Positions 17,676 through 26,244 of a stretch of 64,000 nucleotides of DNA are shown here, piece by piece. This DNA is from an uncultured Acetatifactor sp. (GTDB lineage: Bacteria; Bacillota; Clostridia; Lachnospirales; Lachnospiraceae). A model generated the notes under the pieces. It was not told where the DNA came from. It worked only from the letters and a program-made list of their open reading frames with translations, and searched no databases. Position numbers and translations under genes: made by a program. The stretch's first letter is position 1. Every line of letters starts with the position of its first letter. The stretch lies in assembly GCA_910586775.1 (NCBI GenBank), contig CAJUJN010000006.1, positions 48,070 through 112,069 of the forward strand, read 5' to 3'.

Positions 17676-17725
17676 AAAGGTATCTTTATATGACATATCG
17701 TTTCACTATGAGGAGAATTAGACGA

Positions 17726-18472
17726 ATGTATTCCTTGATTATTGTAGAAGATGATGATAATATACGAAGTGGACTGGTTCATTTATTTCCCTGGGAAGAC
17801 TCCGGCTTTACCGTAACCGGCGACTTCTCCAACGGCCAGACGGCATGGAATTATCTCAAATCCCATCCCGAGACCACCGCTGTGCTGACAGATATCCGGA
17901 TGCCTGTGATGGACGGCCTGGAGCTTTCCCGGATGATTTATGAAAATATTCCTTCGGTACAGGTATATCTGATCTCAGGCTTCCAGGACTTTACTTACGC
18001 CCAGACTGCCCTGCGTTACAATGTAAGGGATTTCCTGGTAAAGCCCCTGCGCCATCATTCCCTGATGCTGGCTTTTCTGAAGCTGAAGGAAGAACTGGAC
18101 AGAACAGGAGCAGCCTCCCTGGAGCCGGAACAGCCCAATCAATATTATGAGCAGATTATCAGAGGCGTGAAGGTATACGTTATGGATCACCTGAAAACAG
18201 CCACCCTGGAGGAAGCTGCCGTTTTGTCCCACTTAAGCAGCAGCTACCTTTCCCGACTTTTTAAAAGCAGGACTTCTCTGTCCTTCTCCGAATACCTGCT
18301 GCAAAAACGTATGGAGCGGGCCTGTGTGCTGTTGGGAGATTCCCGTAATAAAATATACGAAATATCGGATGCCATTGGATATGACAATCCGAAGAACTTT
18401 TCCAGGGCTTTCCGCAGTTATTATAATCTGTCCCCCAAAGAATATCGGGAAAGGGGCGGCGAACTGCCATGA
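17726..18472 (+). CDS. AraC-type response regulator (YesN-like)
   Basis: This 248-residue regulator joins a receiver domain to an AraC DNA-binding domain. The acidic pocket (Glu8, Asp9, Asp10), phospho-acceptor Asp56 in VLTDIRMPVMDG and Lys106 in LVKPL are present. Two helix-turn-helix units lie in about 155-245, with SHLSSSYLSRLFKSRTSLSF and IGYDNPKNFSRAFRSYY. The start at 17726 is supported by the AGGAGA site; the open frame upstream is not. Unlike longer YesN proteins there is almost no linker between the domains. Its stop overlaps the kinase start (ATGA). It likely controls the divergent sugar operon. Confidence 0.9.
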   Translation: MYSLIIVEDDDNIRSGLVHLFPWEDSGFTVTGDFSNGQTAWNYLKSHPETTAVLTDIRMPVMDGLELSRMIYENIPSVQVYLISGFQDFTYAQTALRYNVRDFLVKPLRHHSLMLAFLKLKEELDRTGAASLEPEQPNQYYEQIIRGVKVYVMDHLKTATLEEAAVLSHLSSSYLSRLFKSRTSLSFSEYLLQKRMERACVLLGDSRNKIYEISDAIGYDNPKNFSRAFRSYYNLSPKEYRERGGELP

Positions 18473-20277
18473 TCAAACGCAGCCATCTGCAGCAGAAATA
18501 CTTTCTGCGACAACTGATTCATCATCTTATAATTATCACCCTGCCCCTTCTGCTGCTGGGAATCATCCTGACCAATTATTTCCAGAAACAGCTTCAGGAG
18601 GAGCTTACCGTCTATGCTGAGCGTTCCAAAAATTTCCTTCTCAGCAATGTGACAGAAGAGCTGAATACCTTCTCGGAACAGACTGCCCTGTTTTCCACTA
18701 CCCCTACCCTGGCTCTGTCCATTTCCCGGCTATTAAACGAACAGTCCCTCGATTATAAGAATAATGTCTTTAAATCCATTATTCCCACCATCATAGGCAC
18801 CACGGCAAATATCAGTGAATTCGTGGATTCCATCTATATTTATTATGACAACCCTGACGGCAATTTTTTCAGCAGCCTGATGGGATATACTAATATTGCC
18901 TCTCCCAGCTGTATGGACAGCCAATGGCTTTCCGTCTATCAAAGCACGCCTGCCGACCGCAGGCAATGGGTATTGCCCAGAAATGTCAGATATTACTCTT
19001 TTGAAGCAGAGCGGGAAAACGTATCAGTCTTCCGCAGATTTGATTATTACAGCGGCGTCATGGTATTGAATCTGAACACGGAAAAGCTGTCCCAGATGTT
19101 GGACAGCAATCATATCTACCAGGGTTCCTGTACCCTGATAACAGATCCGGATGGAAATATTATCTTCGGAAGCAGCGGTCATAAGAAGCTGTTCGAATCC
19201 GGAAATACCGCTCCCCGCATCTTCTCCCATTCCATGTCCGAAAATGCGGTATATGATACCACACAGATTCATGATGTAGGGTATGTGTATTACTCTTCGG
19301 AAATACCTGACTATAATCTCGTTATGATATCCCTTCTCCCCACAGCCGAAGTATTTAAAACGGTTCACAACATGGTACTGGCATTTACCCTCATTATTCT
19401 GTTCAGCATCCTGTTGAGCATCAGTCTGAGTCTCAGCGGCACTGTCAATAATTTCAGGCAGCTGAGGCTCTTGCTGGAGTTGTTTTCCCATGCGGAAACG
19501 GGCACGGAACTGCCTGTATTACTCCGTTCCAATGCCCGCAATGAATATGACCTGATCTTCAATAATATCGTCTCTACATTTGTGTCCAATCACCGTCTTC
19601 AGCTGAACCTGGCACAGACCCAGGTACGTCAGAAGGATGCCCAGCTGGCAGTTCTGCAGCTTCAGCTGAATCCGCACTTTATCTTCAATACCCTGCAGAC
19701 ACTGGACCTGGAAATTCTAAAGACACTGCCTGCCAACAGCCATGCCGACCTGCTGATTCACAATCTGTCGGATATCCTGAAATACTCGCTTGAAAATACC
19801 TCCCGACAAGTACGGATCCGCGAAGAAATCGCCATCTGTAAGTCCTATGCCGAAATTCAGAAAATACGTTACGCCAATCCCTTTATTTTATACTGGGAAT
19901 ACAGCGAAGATATTCTGGATCTGCCCGTGATACATCTGATCCTCCAGCCTCTGCTGGAAAACAGCCTCCATCATGCCATTAAGGAACTGCCCGGAAAAGG
20001 ACTGATCAAAATAAAAATCTTCCGGCGGGAAAACCGGATCCACTTCTGTATTGTTGACAACGGACTGGGCATCAGCCGCAGCCGGCTGGAAGAAATAAAG
20101 CGCAGCCTCAGGGAACGGGACCAGAGCCACACATCCCATATCGGCCTGTATAATACAAATCTACGGTTGGTACTTACCTATGGGCCTGAAGCAGCTGTCC
20201 GGATTCAGAGTAAGGAAGGAATGGGAACGACAGTGCATTTCAGCTTTCCGCCCCAACCCTGCTCTCCCCATAAATAA
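18469..20277 (+). CDS. Sensor histidine kinase (YesM-like)
   Basis: The 602-residue kinase has two membrane segments (about 17-37 and 300-322) around an outside sensor domain. The His_kinase domain carries LNPHFIFNTLQTLD with His403 as the likely acceptor. The ATP-binding part shows LQPLLENSLHHAI, DNGLGIS and GLYNTNLRLVLTYG in order. It is translationally coupled to the YesN-like regulator. This family typically senses sugars together with the binding protein and switches on the transporter operon, which here is divergent. Length and motif order are normal. Confidence 0.92.
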   Translation: MIKRSHLQQKYFLRQLIHHLIIITLPLLLLGIILTNYFQKQLQEELTVYAERSKNFLLSNVTEELNTFSEQTALFSTTPTLALSISRLLNEQSLDYKNNVFKSIIPTIIGTTANISEFVDSIYIYYDNPDGNFFSSLMGYTNIASPSCMDSQWLSVYQSTPADRRQWVLPRNVRYYSFEAERENVSVFRRFDYYSGVMVLNLNTEKLSQMLDSNHIYQGSCTLITDPDGNIIFGSSGHKKLFESGNTAPRIFSHSMSENAVYDTTQIHDVGYVYYSSEIPDYNLVMISLLPTAEVFKTVHNMVLAFTLIILFSILLSISLSLSGTVNNFRQLRLLLELFSHAETGTELPVLLRSNARNEYDLIFNNIVSTFVSNHRLQLNLAQTQVRQKDAQLAVLQLQLNPHFIFNTLQTLDLEILKTLPANSHADLLIHNLSDILKYSLENTSRQVRIREEIAICKSYAEIQKIRYANPFILYWEYSEDILDLPVIHLILQPLLENSLHHAIKELPGKGLIKIKIFRRENRIHFCIVDNGLGISRSRLEEIKRSLRERDQSHTSHIGLYNTNLRLVLTYGPEAAVRIQSKEGMGTTVHFSFPPQPCSPHK

Positions 20278-20308
20278 ACCTTAATTCCCGTCAAAAAAGG
20301 GGGCTGTT

Positions 20309-21280
20309 TTATTCTTCGTCCTTTCTGTTCTTCCTCCCTGAAACTCTCTTCCGCAACTCTTCAAAGGCCTCCCTGTACTCCTTCGAAATCATCCTGGGAT
20401 TGGAGCGAATCATATCTCTCTGGAAGAAATCCCTGATCCTTCCAAGACGGTCTCTGTCCGCTACGTTAACGGCATACTTTGTCTTCAGCTCAAGAAGTTC
20501 TTCCTTGATTCCGCCGAAATATTCCGCAGGTTTTGCCAGCACAATATTTTTAGCCGTCTCCAGCTTGCTCTCAATACCGGATTTCACATCGTCGATACAC
20601 ATGCCCATGCCTTCGGCCAGTTCTTCCTTCACCGCGCTCACATTCTCCGCCATGGCCGACTTGTAATTCGCCACTTCCTGGTTCGTCAGTGCAATGATGA
20701 CGTCAAGCCGCTTCTGGATATGCACCATTTCCCGCTTCACCTGCTCCATCTTCACCAGCACATCCCGGATATCGATGGCAGCCTTGAAGGAAAGCGCAAA
20801 ATCCGCCGCTATCCCCACCGTCAGCACATAGGTCAGCACCGTCAGCAGCCTGCCTGGAATGAAGAACACAAAATGCTCCACTGGCACATGTACTATTTCC
20901 GTCATCAGGATTGTCAAAAGACCCCACGCCAACGATGTTCCAAGGCAGATATACCCCTGAAAATTGAAGGGCTTATCCGAATAATCCCAGTAACGCATTT
21001 TAAACAGCGCCTCCATGGTTACCCCTGTCACATATTCCAGAACAGTGGCGCCTACGCAGCCGGCCAGATAAGTCAATACAATACTCTCCTGAAAAGGCAT
21101 GGACACCACCAACATCATAATTGCCCCGCTTCCGTACAACGGCAGAAACGGACCTCTCATAAACCCGCGGTTTGTCAGCTTTTTTTCATGAACCGATACA
21201 TAGGTTGATTCAATACACCATCCGGCAAAACAGTAAATATAAAAAAAGAAAAGCCATTGTGTTATTGTATACGAATACAT
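20309..21280 (-). CDS. CmpB-like membrane protein with long cytoplasmic tail
   Basis: This 323-residue protein is a full-size member of the putative ABC-transporter type IV (CmpB) family. It begins with YCFAGWCIESTYVSV, then NRGFMRGPFLPLYGSGA, and has the motif MRYWDYSDKPFNFQGYICLG (about 95-114). Five or so membrane segments fill the first 165 residues; the rest is charged and probably coiled coil (about 180-320). No ATPase accompanies it, so the transporter name is questionable. It is convergent with the YesM-like kinase gene. Confidence 0.8.
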   Translation of the reverse strand: MYSYTITQWLFFFYIYCFAGWCIESTYVSVHEKKLTNRGFMRGPFLPLYGSGAIMMLVVSMPFQESIVLTYLAGCVGATVLEYVTGVTMEALFKMRYWDYSDKPFNFQGYICLGTSLAWGLLTILMTEIVHVPVEHFVFFIPGRLLTVLTYVLTVGIAADFALSFKAAIDIRDVLVKMEQVKREMVHIQKRLDVIIALTNQEVANYKSAMAENVSAVKEELAEGMGMCIDDVKSGIESKLETAKNIVLAKPAEYFGGIKEELLELKTKYAVNVADRDRLGRIRDFFQRDMIRSNPRMISKEYREAFEELRKRVSGRKNRKDEE

Positions 21281-21455
21281 AAGAACCTCTCATACATCAT
21301 TTAAGGAATTGTCGAAGTATAACTGCTATGTTTTTCTTTTGATTACAGAGTCGCAGAGTAGTTCCTGTCATTTGATTCGGCAAAAATCCGGAATTTGTTG
21401 CTCTAAACTATCTCACAGATATTTGCCCCACTCAGTATGTCATAATAACATAAAA

Positions 21456-22232
21456 TCACCGAAACACTTCCGCTTCAACCGCCAGCCTGCCCTTCCTGGT
21501 CTCCCTGGGCTCTCCCGACAACATGAATTTCCCGAACCCTCTGGCATTTACCGTCTCCCCGGCTTTCAGCTGACGGGAATTGTTCTCGCAACGGCGGCCG
21601 TTTATATAAACTTTCCCCGCCCGAAAAAGCTCGATGCTTTTCTCCCTGGACAAATCACAGACTCTGGCCAGCACCGCGTCCGCCCGCAGAGAAGGCACAT
21701 GCAGATTCACGGAAACCGGCTCCTCTTTCGGAAGCGCCCCGATGTCCTCCGCAAGGCTGCACTTCACACTGGTGTGTTTTACCTGTGCCAGGTTCCCGCA
21801 GATATAATCAGAAATGGAATCCAGACAAAAAAGATACGCTTCAGCGTCAGCAACCTTGATATCGCCGATGGTGCTCCTCTCAATCCCCAGGTTCATCAGC
21901 GCCCCCAGGAAATCCCTGTGGGACAGCTCGTCCGCAAATTTCCGTGCAAGAGGCGCAATCCGGATACAGGCAATGGGAAATTCCGTTTCGTATCCCAGTT
22001 CCTCCGGGTTGCCGAAGCGAATCAGAACCCGCTCTGCGCCTTCATACCCTCCGTTCAGCCTGTACCCTGCATATTTCAGCCCTTTTTCCTCCTGCCAGAA
22101 CAAATCCTGGTCGCTTAACCCCAGAAAACCGGTAAAGGTATAGATACCCTGCCGGAAAGACTTGTCCGCCAGGTCACGGAAACGGTTTTTCAGCTGCTGT
22201 ATTTCTTTCTCGTCGGCATTTTTATTTTCCAT
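21456..22232 (-). CDS. ylmH: S4-domain RNA-binding protein, YlmH family
   Basis: The 258-residue protein has the YlmH layout: an N-terminal part with FTGFLGLSDQDLF and VLIRFGN, a central part containing FRDFLGALMNLGIER-like sequence (SHRDFLGALMNLGIERSTIG), and a C-terminal S4 domain (about 180-240) with LRADAVLARVCDLSREKSIE and GKVYINGRRCENNSRQL. YlmH-type proteins bind RNA or stalled ribosomal subunits and are usually found in the division cluster, which is not the case here. It stands alone between a palindromic repeat and a CmpB-like gene. Confidence 0.87.
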   Translation of the reverse strand: MENKNADEKEIQQLKNRFRDLADKSFRQGIYTFTGFLGLSDQDLFWQEEKGLKYAGYRLNGGYEGAERVLIRFGNPEELGYETEFPIACIRIAPLARKFADELSHRDFLGALMNLGIERSTIGDIKVADAEAYLFCLDSISDYICGNLAQVKHTSVKCSLAEDIGALPKEEPVSVNLHVPSLRADAVLARVCDLSREKSIELFRAGKVYINGRRCENNSRQLKAGETVNARGFGKFMLSGEPRETRKGRLAVEAEVFR

Positions 22233-22322
22233 TCCAAAATCTCCGTAATATACTCTCGTGCCGTAAGATTTTACTGCATGTTGATTTATACCGCTTAACA
22301 GTTAAATTTTCCGAGTAACCCG

Positions 22323-22386
22323 ACTACATAACGCCAGCCATATACATTTAACCAATGCAATATGGTAAATTCTGGCGTTATGTAGT
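22323..22386 (-). repeat. 64-bp palindrome with perfect 15-bp arms (copy 3 of the intergenic family)
   Basis: The arms at 22323-22337 and 22372-22386 are perfectly complementary. On the minus strand GCCAGAATTTACC (22364-22376) matches the family core exactly. The other side has the partner motif ending in GGCTGGCG, as in the copies near 1956 and 56370. It lies between the ylmH and CobW-like genes. Confidence 0.75.
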
Positions 22387-22445
22387 ATAATGCCACAGAT
22401 GCCAGAAAACAATCCATCTTTCCCTGGCACTCCGTATCCATATTC

Positions 22446-23378
22446 TCATGAAAAGCTGATAACCGGTTCCCTGGGCGCTTTGGTTTTCTCTACACTGACG
22501 GCATGCAGAATCGGGCCTTCTCCCTTGTAATCCGCCCAGTACTCCTTTGCCACCCTGGCGGTCACCTTCACCCACTCCTTCTGCTTCAGTTCATCCGCCC
22601 CCTCATATTCGCAGGCATACCCCAGGAAAGCCATATCATCCGCACAGCAGGTCATGGCCATGCGCCCGGGCACGAAATACCCCTTGGGAAACTGCTCCGG
22701 CTTCAGCACCATGGCCACAAAACGCAGGGTCTTTCCCTCATACCGCTCCAGATGATCCATGGAATCCAGATACCAGATTCCGTATCCTTCATTGTCCAGG
22801 TCGATAATGGGCTGATTCAGGTCATAAGGCAAATCTTCTTCAAAAATCTCGTCAATCTCGCCCTTTGAGTCTTCAAAGATAACATCCGCATCAGGGTTTA
22901 CCGCCTTGATATTTCTTTTGTAGGAATTCAGCTGCTCTCTAACCGTATCACAGCGGTTAAAAATGATCATCTCCGATTTTCGTATCATCTCCGCCAACAG
23001 CGAACGCATATTGGTATAGTACATGGGAAACGTAGAACCGTCAATGGTGGTTATCTGCTGCTCTATTGTCCAGTACCAGGGAAGCTTTGCATTTTTGTAA
23101 TTCCACATACCATTATACTCTATAATGATACGTTCCGGCTTGTGACGTTTTTCCAGGGCTGTCAGGTTTGCCGGATTGAAATCCTCTTCCCGCTCAATCA
23201 GCTCCACCTCTGTGCGGCTTTTTTCCAAAAGCGCAGGATCATATTCGTTTTCCCCTTCCTCACAGAGAATCAGCAGGGTCTTGCCTCTGACCTGAAAATA
23301 GTTCTGTGCCAGAGTAAAGCTGATAAATTCCGTCTTCCCGCTCTCCAGAAAACCATTAATCACATATACAGGTTTCAT
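22446..23378 (-). CDS. CobW-like GTPase fused to a TIGR03943-like C-terminal domain
   Basis: The 310-residue protein starts with a CobW/G3E-type P-loop, GFLESGKT at residues 9-16, and has EYNGMW where relatives have the EPSG motif. NRCDT (about 143-147) takes the place of the NKxD guanine motif. The CxCC metal motif of the family is absent. The C-terminal third (about 215-295) looks like the tail of TIGR03943/DUF1980 proteins, with LRFVAMVLKPEQFPKGYFVP, a MTCCADDMAFLGY segment and EWVKVTARV. It is preceded on the same strand by a canonical CobW gene. A role in metal trafficking is likely but unproven. Confidence 0.75.
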   Translation of the reverse strand: MKPVYVINGFLESGKTEFISFTLAQNYFQVRGKTLLILCEEGENEYDPALLEKSRTEVELIEREEDFNPANLTALEKRHKPERIIIEYNGMWNYKNAKLPWYWTIEQQITTIDGSTFPMYYTNMRSLLAEMIRKSEMIIFNRCDTVREQLNSYKRNIKAVNPDADVIFEDSKGEIDEIFEEDLPYDLNQPIIDLDNEGYGIWYLDSMDHLERYEGKTLRFVAMVLKPEQFPKGYFVPGRMAMTCCADDMAFLGYACEYEGADELKQKEWVKVTARVAKEYWADYKGEGPILHAVSVEKTKAPREPVISFS

Positions 23379-23551
23379 CTTCTTTTATCCATGCCTTTCC
23401 GATTCGGGTATCCAAAGCGGCACCGATACATACTTTACCACAAACATGACTTATAAGACTTTCACCTTTTCATATCATGCTTATAGCAACATGTTCCGAT
23501 GCCCTTGCTGCCTGTTATACCTTATCACAGATTATAAACTTATGACAAAAA

Positions 23552-24805
23552 TCAGCCGAACAGCTCCTCCAGCTTATCCTCTTTTAATTCCGCACCTATC
23601 ACACAGAATTTTCCGGTTACCGCCGGCTTTCCCCTCCTGATATCGTGCTCTTCGGGAACATAATCAAAGTAAACCCAGGTACCGTCCTCCGAAGGAACCA
23701 TTCCCTTTGCTCGGAGGATATTGCCATATGCGCCGCTGTCCAGAGCCGTCAGGATACTTTCAATCTTCCCGCTCGTAAATTTAGCGGGCGATTCCTTCCC
23801 CCAGCTGGTGAAAACCTCATCCGCATGGTGGTGGCCGTGATGGTCATGATGATCATGACAGCTACATTCCCCGTCATGATGATGATCATGCTCTCCGCCA
23901 TCATGATGATGACCATGGCCACAGCATTCCTCGTGATGGTGTTCATGGCTCTCCTCATCATGGTGATGGCCGCGTTCACAGCACTCCCCATCGTGATGAT
24001 GTTCGTGGCCTTCCTCATCATGGTGACGGCCATGTTCACAGCACTCCCCATCGTGATGGTGTTCATGGCCTTCCTCATCATGGTGATGGCCATGTTCACA
24101 GCACTCTCCATCGTGATGATGTTCACCGTGCCTTCCCTCATGATGATGGTGATGCTCATGCTCTTCCTTCGCATGCTCCAGCATTTCCTTCATCATATCT
24201 TCCAGGGTATCCGCACCCTCTATGGTTTCCAGAACCGCTTTTCCTTCCAGTTCATCCAAAGGTGTGGTAATAATGACAGCCTTGTCATTATGCTCCTTCA
24301 CCAGTTTCACACTCTCCTGCAGTTTCTCCGCGCTGACCTTATCCGTCCTGGTCAGCAGAATCGTCCCTGCATATTCGATCTGATTGATAAAAAACTCACC
24401 GAAATTCTTGATATACATCTTCGCTTTCGCGGCATCCACTACGGCCACCGCGCTGTTCACCTGTACATCCAGGTCAGCCGCCACATTTTCCACTGCCCTC
24501 AGCACATCTGACAGCTTACCTACGCCTGAAGGCTCAATCAGAATACGCTCAGGCGCGTAAGTTTCAATGACCTCCTTCAGAGATGTACCAAAATCTCCCA
24601 CCAGAGAACAGCAGATACAGCCTGAATTCATCTCTTTGATCTCAATGCCCGATTCCTTCAGAAAACCTCCGTCGATGCCGATCTCACCGAACTCGTTCTC
24701 GATCAGCACCGTCTTGCTGCCATCCAGCGCTTCTTTCAACAGCTTCTTGATCAGAGTGGTTTTGCCCGCTCCCAGAAATCCGGAAAATACGTCAATTTTT
24801 GTCAT
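23552..24805 (-). CDS. CobW/G3E-family GTPase with a His-rich tandem-repeat loop
   Basis: From the ATG at 24805 the product has 417 residues. The P-loop GFLGAGKT is at 9-16, the metal motif CICC at 63-66 (GCICCSL), LIEPSGVG at 89-96 and TRTDK at 152-156. A low-complexity region (211-328) holds 49 His and 10 Cys in 118 residues, including three 20-residue units of the EHHHDGECCEHGHHHDEEGH type. The C-terminal CobW_C domain follows (about 330-417). Such GTPases deliver zinc, cobalt or other metals to target enzymes; the loop is probably a metal buffer. An upstream open extension has no ribosome site and is not counted. Confidence 0.9.
   Translation of the reverse strand: MTKIDVFSGFLGAGKTTLIKKLLKEALDGSKTVLIENEFGEIGIDGGFLKESGIEIKEMNSGCICCSLVGDFGTSLKEVIETYAPERILIEPSGVGKLSDVLRAVENVAADLDVQVNSAVAVVDAAKAKMYIKNFGEFFINQIEYAGTILLTRTDKVSAEKLQESVKLVKEHNDKAVIITTPLDELEGKAVLETIEGADTLEDMMKEMLEHAKEEHEHHHHHEGRHGEHHHDGECCEHGHHHDEEGHEHHHDGECCEHGRHHDEEGHEHHHDGECCERGHHHDEESHEHHHEECCGHGHHHDGGEHDHHHDGECSCHDHHDHHGHHHADEVFTSWGKESPAKFTSGKIESILTALDSGAYGNILRAKGMVPSEDGTWVYFDYVPEEHDIRRGKPAVTGKFCVIGAELKEDKLEELFG
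23942..24121 (-). repeat. Three 60-bp tandem repeats coding the His/Cys-rich units
   Basis: The repeats encode residues 229-248, 249-268 and 269-288 of the CobW-like GTPase. Degenerate copies continue to residue about 328. The period is a multiple of three, so copy-number changes would not break the frame. Confidence 0.85.
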
Positions 24806-24904
24806 TTCCAATCCATCCTTTCCAGGCCTTCCAGGGCATGGAAATACGGGCCGGCGCTCTGCCAGCCCTTCCTCTCCATGCGAAAGCCCACTGCACTGCA
24901 TTCT

Positions 24905-24933
24905 ATTTTGTACCATAATGGAACGATTGTCAA
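24905..24933 (-). promoter_or_regulatory. Promoter upstream of the CobW gene pair
   Basis: Read on the minus strand, TTGACA (24928-24933) and CAAAAT (24905-24910) are 17 bases apart. This leaves a leader of about 95 bases before the ATG at 24805. I see no clear Zur-type palindrome. Confidence 0.55.
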
Positions 24934-25037
24934 TAAACTGAATATAAAAGTTTTCTGAAACCCTGAGGGATTCACCGCGCCGTTCCTGGCATCCCAGCCC
25001 ACATAGTCAAAATGGAAGAAACAAATAACCCGAAAGC

Positions 25038-26009
25038 TTAACCGCGCTGCTCCAGCGCTGACGCAATGTCCTCCCTCATATCCAGTACTGCCGCCCTGGA
25101 AGCATCCGCATACCCCTGCTCACCGAAGCGGGCATACTTCTCCTGCTGATACGCCGCAATGATTCCTCTGGAAGAATTGATGATTGCCCCCAAACCGTCC
25201 TCGTTAAAGAAATGTACCAAATCCGCACCTTTTCCGCCCTGGGCACCGTAGCCGGGTACCAGAATGAAGGTCTTCGGCATCATCTTACGCAGGATTTTCC
25301 CCTGTTCCGGGTAAGTGGCACCCACCACGGCGCCCACATAGCTGTAGGAGCCTTCCTCCGGCATGCACTGCTCTCCCCACTCCGCAACATACCTGCCAAC
25401 AACCTCATACAGCGGCCTGTCTCCCTCTTCTCCCGATGTCTCCTCTCCGGCTGTCCCCTTCACCAGACGGTCCTGCAATTCCCCGCTGCTGGGATTGGAA
25501 GTCTTGACCAGCACAAAGATACCTTTCTTCTCCTCCGCACATACTTTCAGGAACGGCTTCACCCCGTCAGAGCCAAGATAAGGGTTCACCGTCGTAAAGT
25601 CCTCACCAAATGCGCTGAAGAAATGGTTTCCCACCTGTACCTTTCCCAGATGTCCCACTGCATAAGCCTCAGATGTGGAGCCGATATCTCCGCGCTTCAC
25701 ATCCCCGATGACCACCAGCTCCTTCTCCTTACAGTAATCTACCGTCTTCCGAAAGGCAATCATTCCCGGGATTCCGAACTGCTCATACATGGCAATCTGG
25801 GGCTTCACCGCAGGCACCAGGTCATAGATGGCATCCACAATTCCCTTATTAAACTGCCATATGGCCTCCGCAGCACCTTCCAGCGTCTCGCCGTACTCCG
25901 CAAAAGCCGCTTTCCGGATATGCTCCGGCACATACTTCATCATGGGGTCCAACCCTACCACGATGGGGGCATTGGTTTTACGAATCTTCGATATCAGTTT
26001 GTTAATCAT
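25038..26009 (-). CDS. pyrF: Orotidine-5'-phosphate decarboxylase
   Basis: This enzyme makes UMP, the last step of pyrimidine synthesis. The 323-residue protein is the longer clostridial type. The active-site segment VVIGDVKRGDIGSTSEAYA is clear, as are VGLDPMMKYVP near the start and PGYGAQGG near the end. Compared with relatives there is a short hydrophilic insertion, TAGEETSGEEGD, before LYEVVGRYVAEWG. The gene is apart from pyrB-pyrI and has no pyrD or pyrK next to it in this window. A nested palindrome with a direct repeat lies just upstream of its start. Confidence 0.94.
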   Translation of the reverse strand: MINKLISKIRKTNAPIVVGLDPMMKYVPEHIRKAAFAEYGETLEGAAEAIWQFNKGIVDAIYDLVPAVKPQIAMYEQFGIPGMIAFRKTVDYCKEKELVVIGDVKRGDIGSTSEAYAVGHLGKVQVGNHFFSAFGEDFTTVNPYLGSDGVKPFLKVCAEEKKGIFVLVKTSNPSSGELQDRLVKGTAGEETSGEEGDRPLYEVVGRYVAEWGEQCMPEEGSYSYVGAVVGATYPEQGKILRKMMPKTFILVPGYGAQGGKGADLVHFFNEDGLGAIINSSRGIIAAYQQEKYARFGEQGYADASRAAVLDMREDIASALEQRG

Positions 26010-26027
26010 TTCTTCTCCCTTCTTATT

Positions 26028-26178
26028 TATAGTTCCGCGTATGCCCTTCCGTCACCCTGGCTTGGGCAGAACAATTTCTGTCCCAAATGCAGGGCCAGCA
26101 ATTGTTCTGGGGTACCGGACGGGCATACGCTGTTTTATAGTTCCGCGTATGCCCTTCCGTCACCCTGGCTTGGGCAGA
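26028..26178. repeat. Nested palindrome with a 43-bp direct repeat
   Basis: A 43-bp sequence at 26028-26070 recurs exactly at 26136-26178. The first copy is the left half of a nested palindrome with outer arms GCGTATGCCC / GGGCATACGC (26037-26046 and 26121-26130) and inner arms CAGAACAATT / AATTGTTCTG (26067-26076 and 26100-26109). The second copy is truncated. It fills most of the gap between pyrF and the ABC permease gene. Confidence 0.85.
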
Positions 26179-26244
26179 GGCCTGGGCAACGCAATTGCTT
26201 TACACATCTTATCATTCCGGTTGTAGAAAGTCAATGCGCCGATG

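Larger units (their letters stand above)
17406..17725. other. Divergent control region between sugar operon and YesN/YesM genes
   Basis: The gap separates the divergent operons. It holds two inverted repeats close to the binding-protein gene and a promoter with an overlapping palindrome near the regulator gene. On the minus strand, TATACT ending near 17547 could be the -10 of the sugar operon, which would place both inverted repeats in its 5' leader. Confidence 0.5.

Noticed and set aside
23645..24511. Met/Val/Ile-rich open frame opposite the His-rich CobW loop
   Set aside because: The apparent membrane protein is the reverse reading of His/Glu codons; the GTPase on the other strand has complete motifs.
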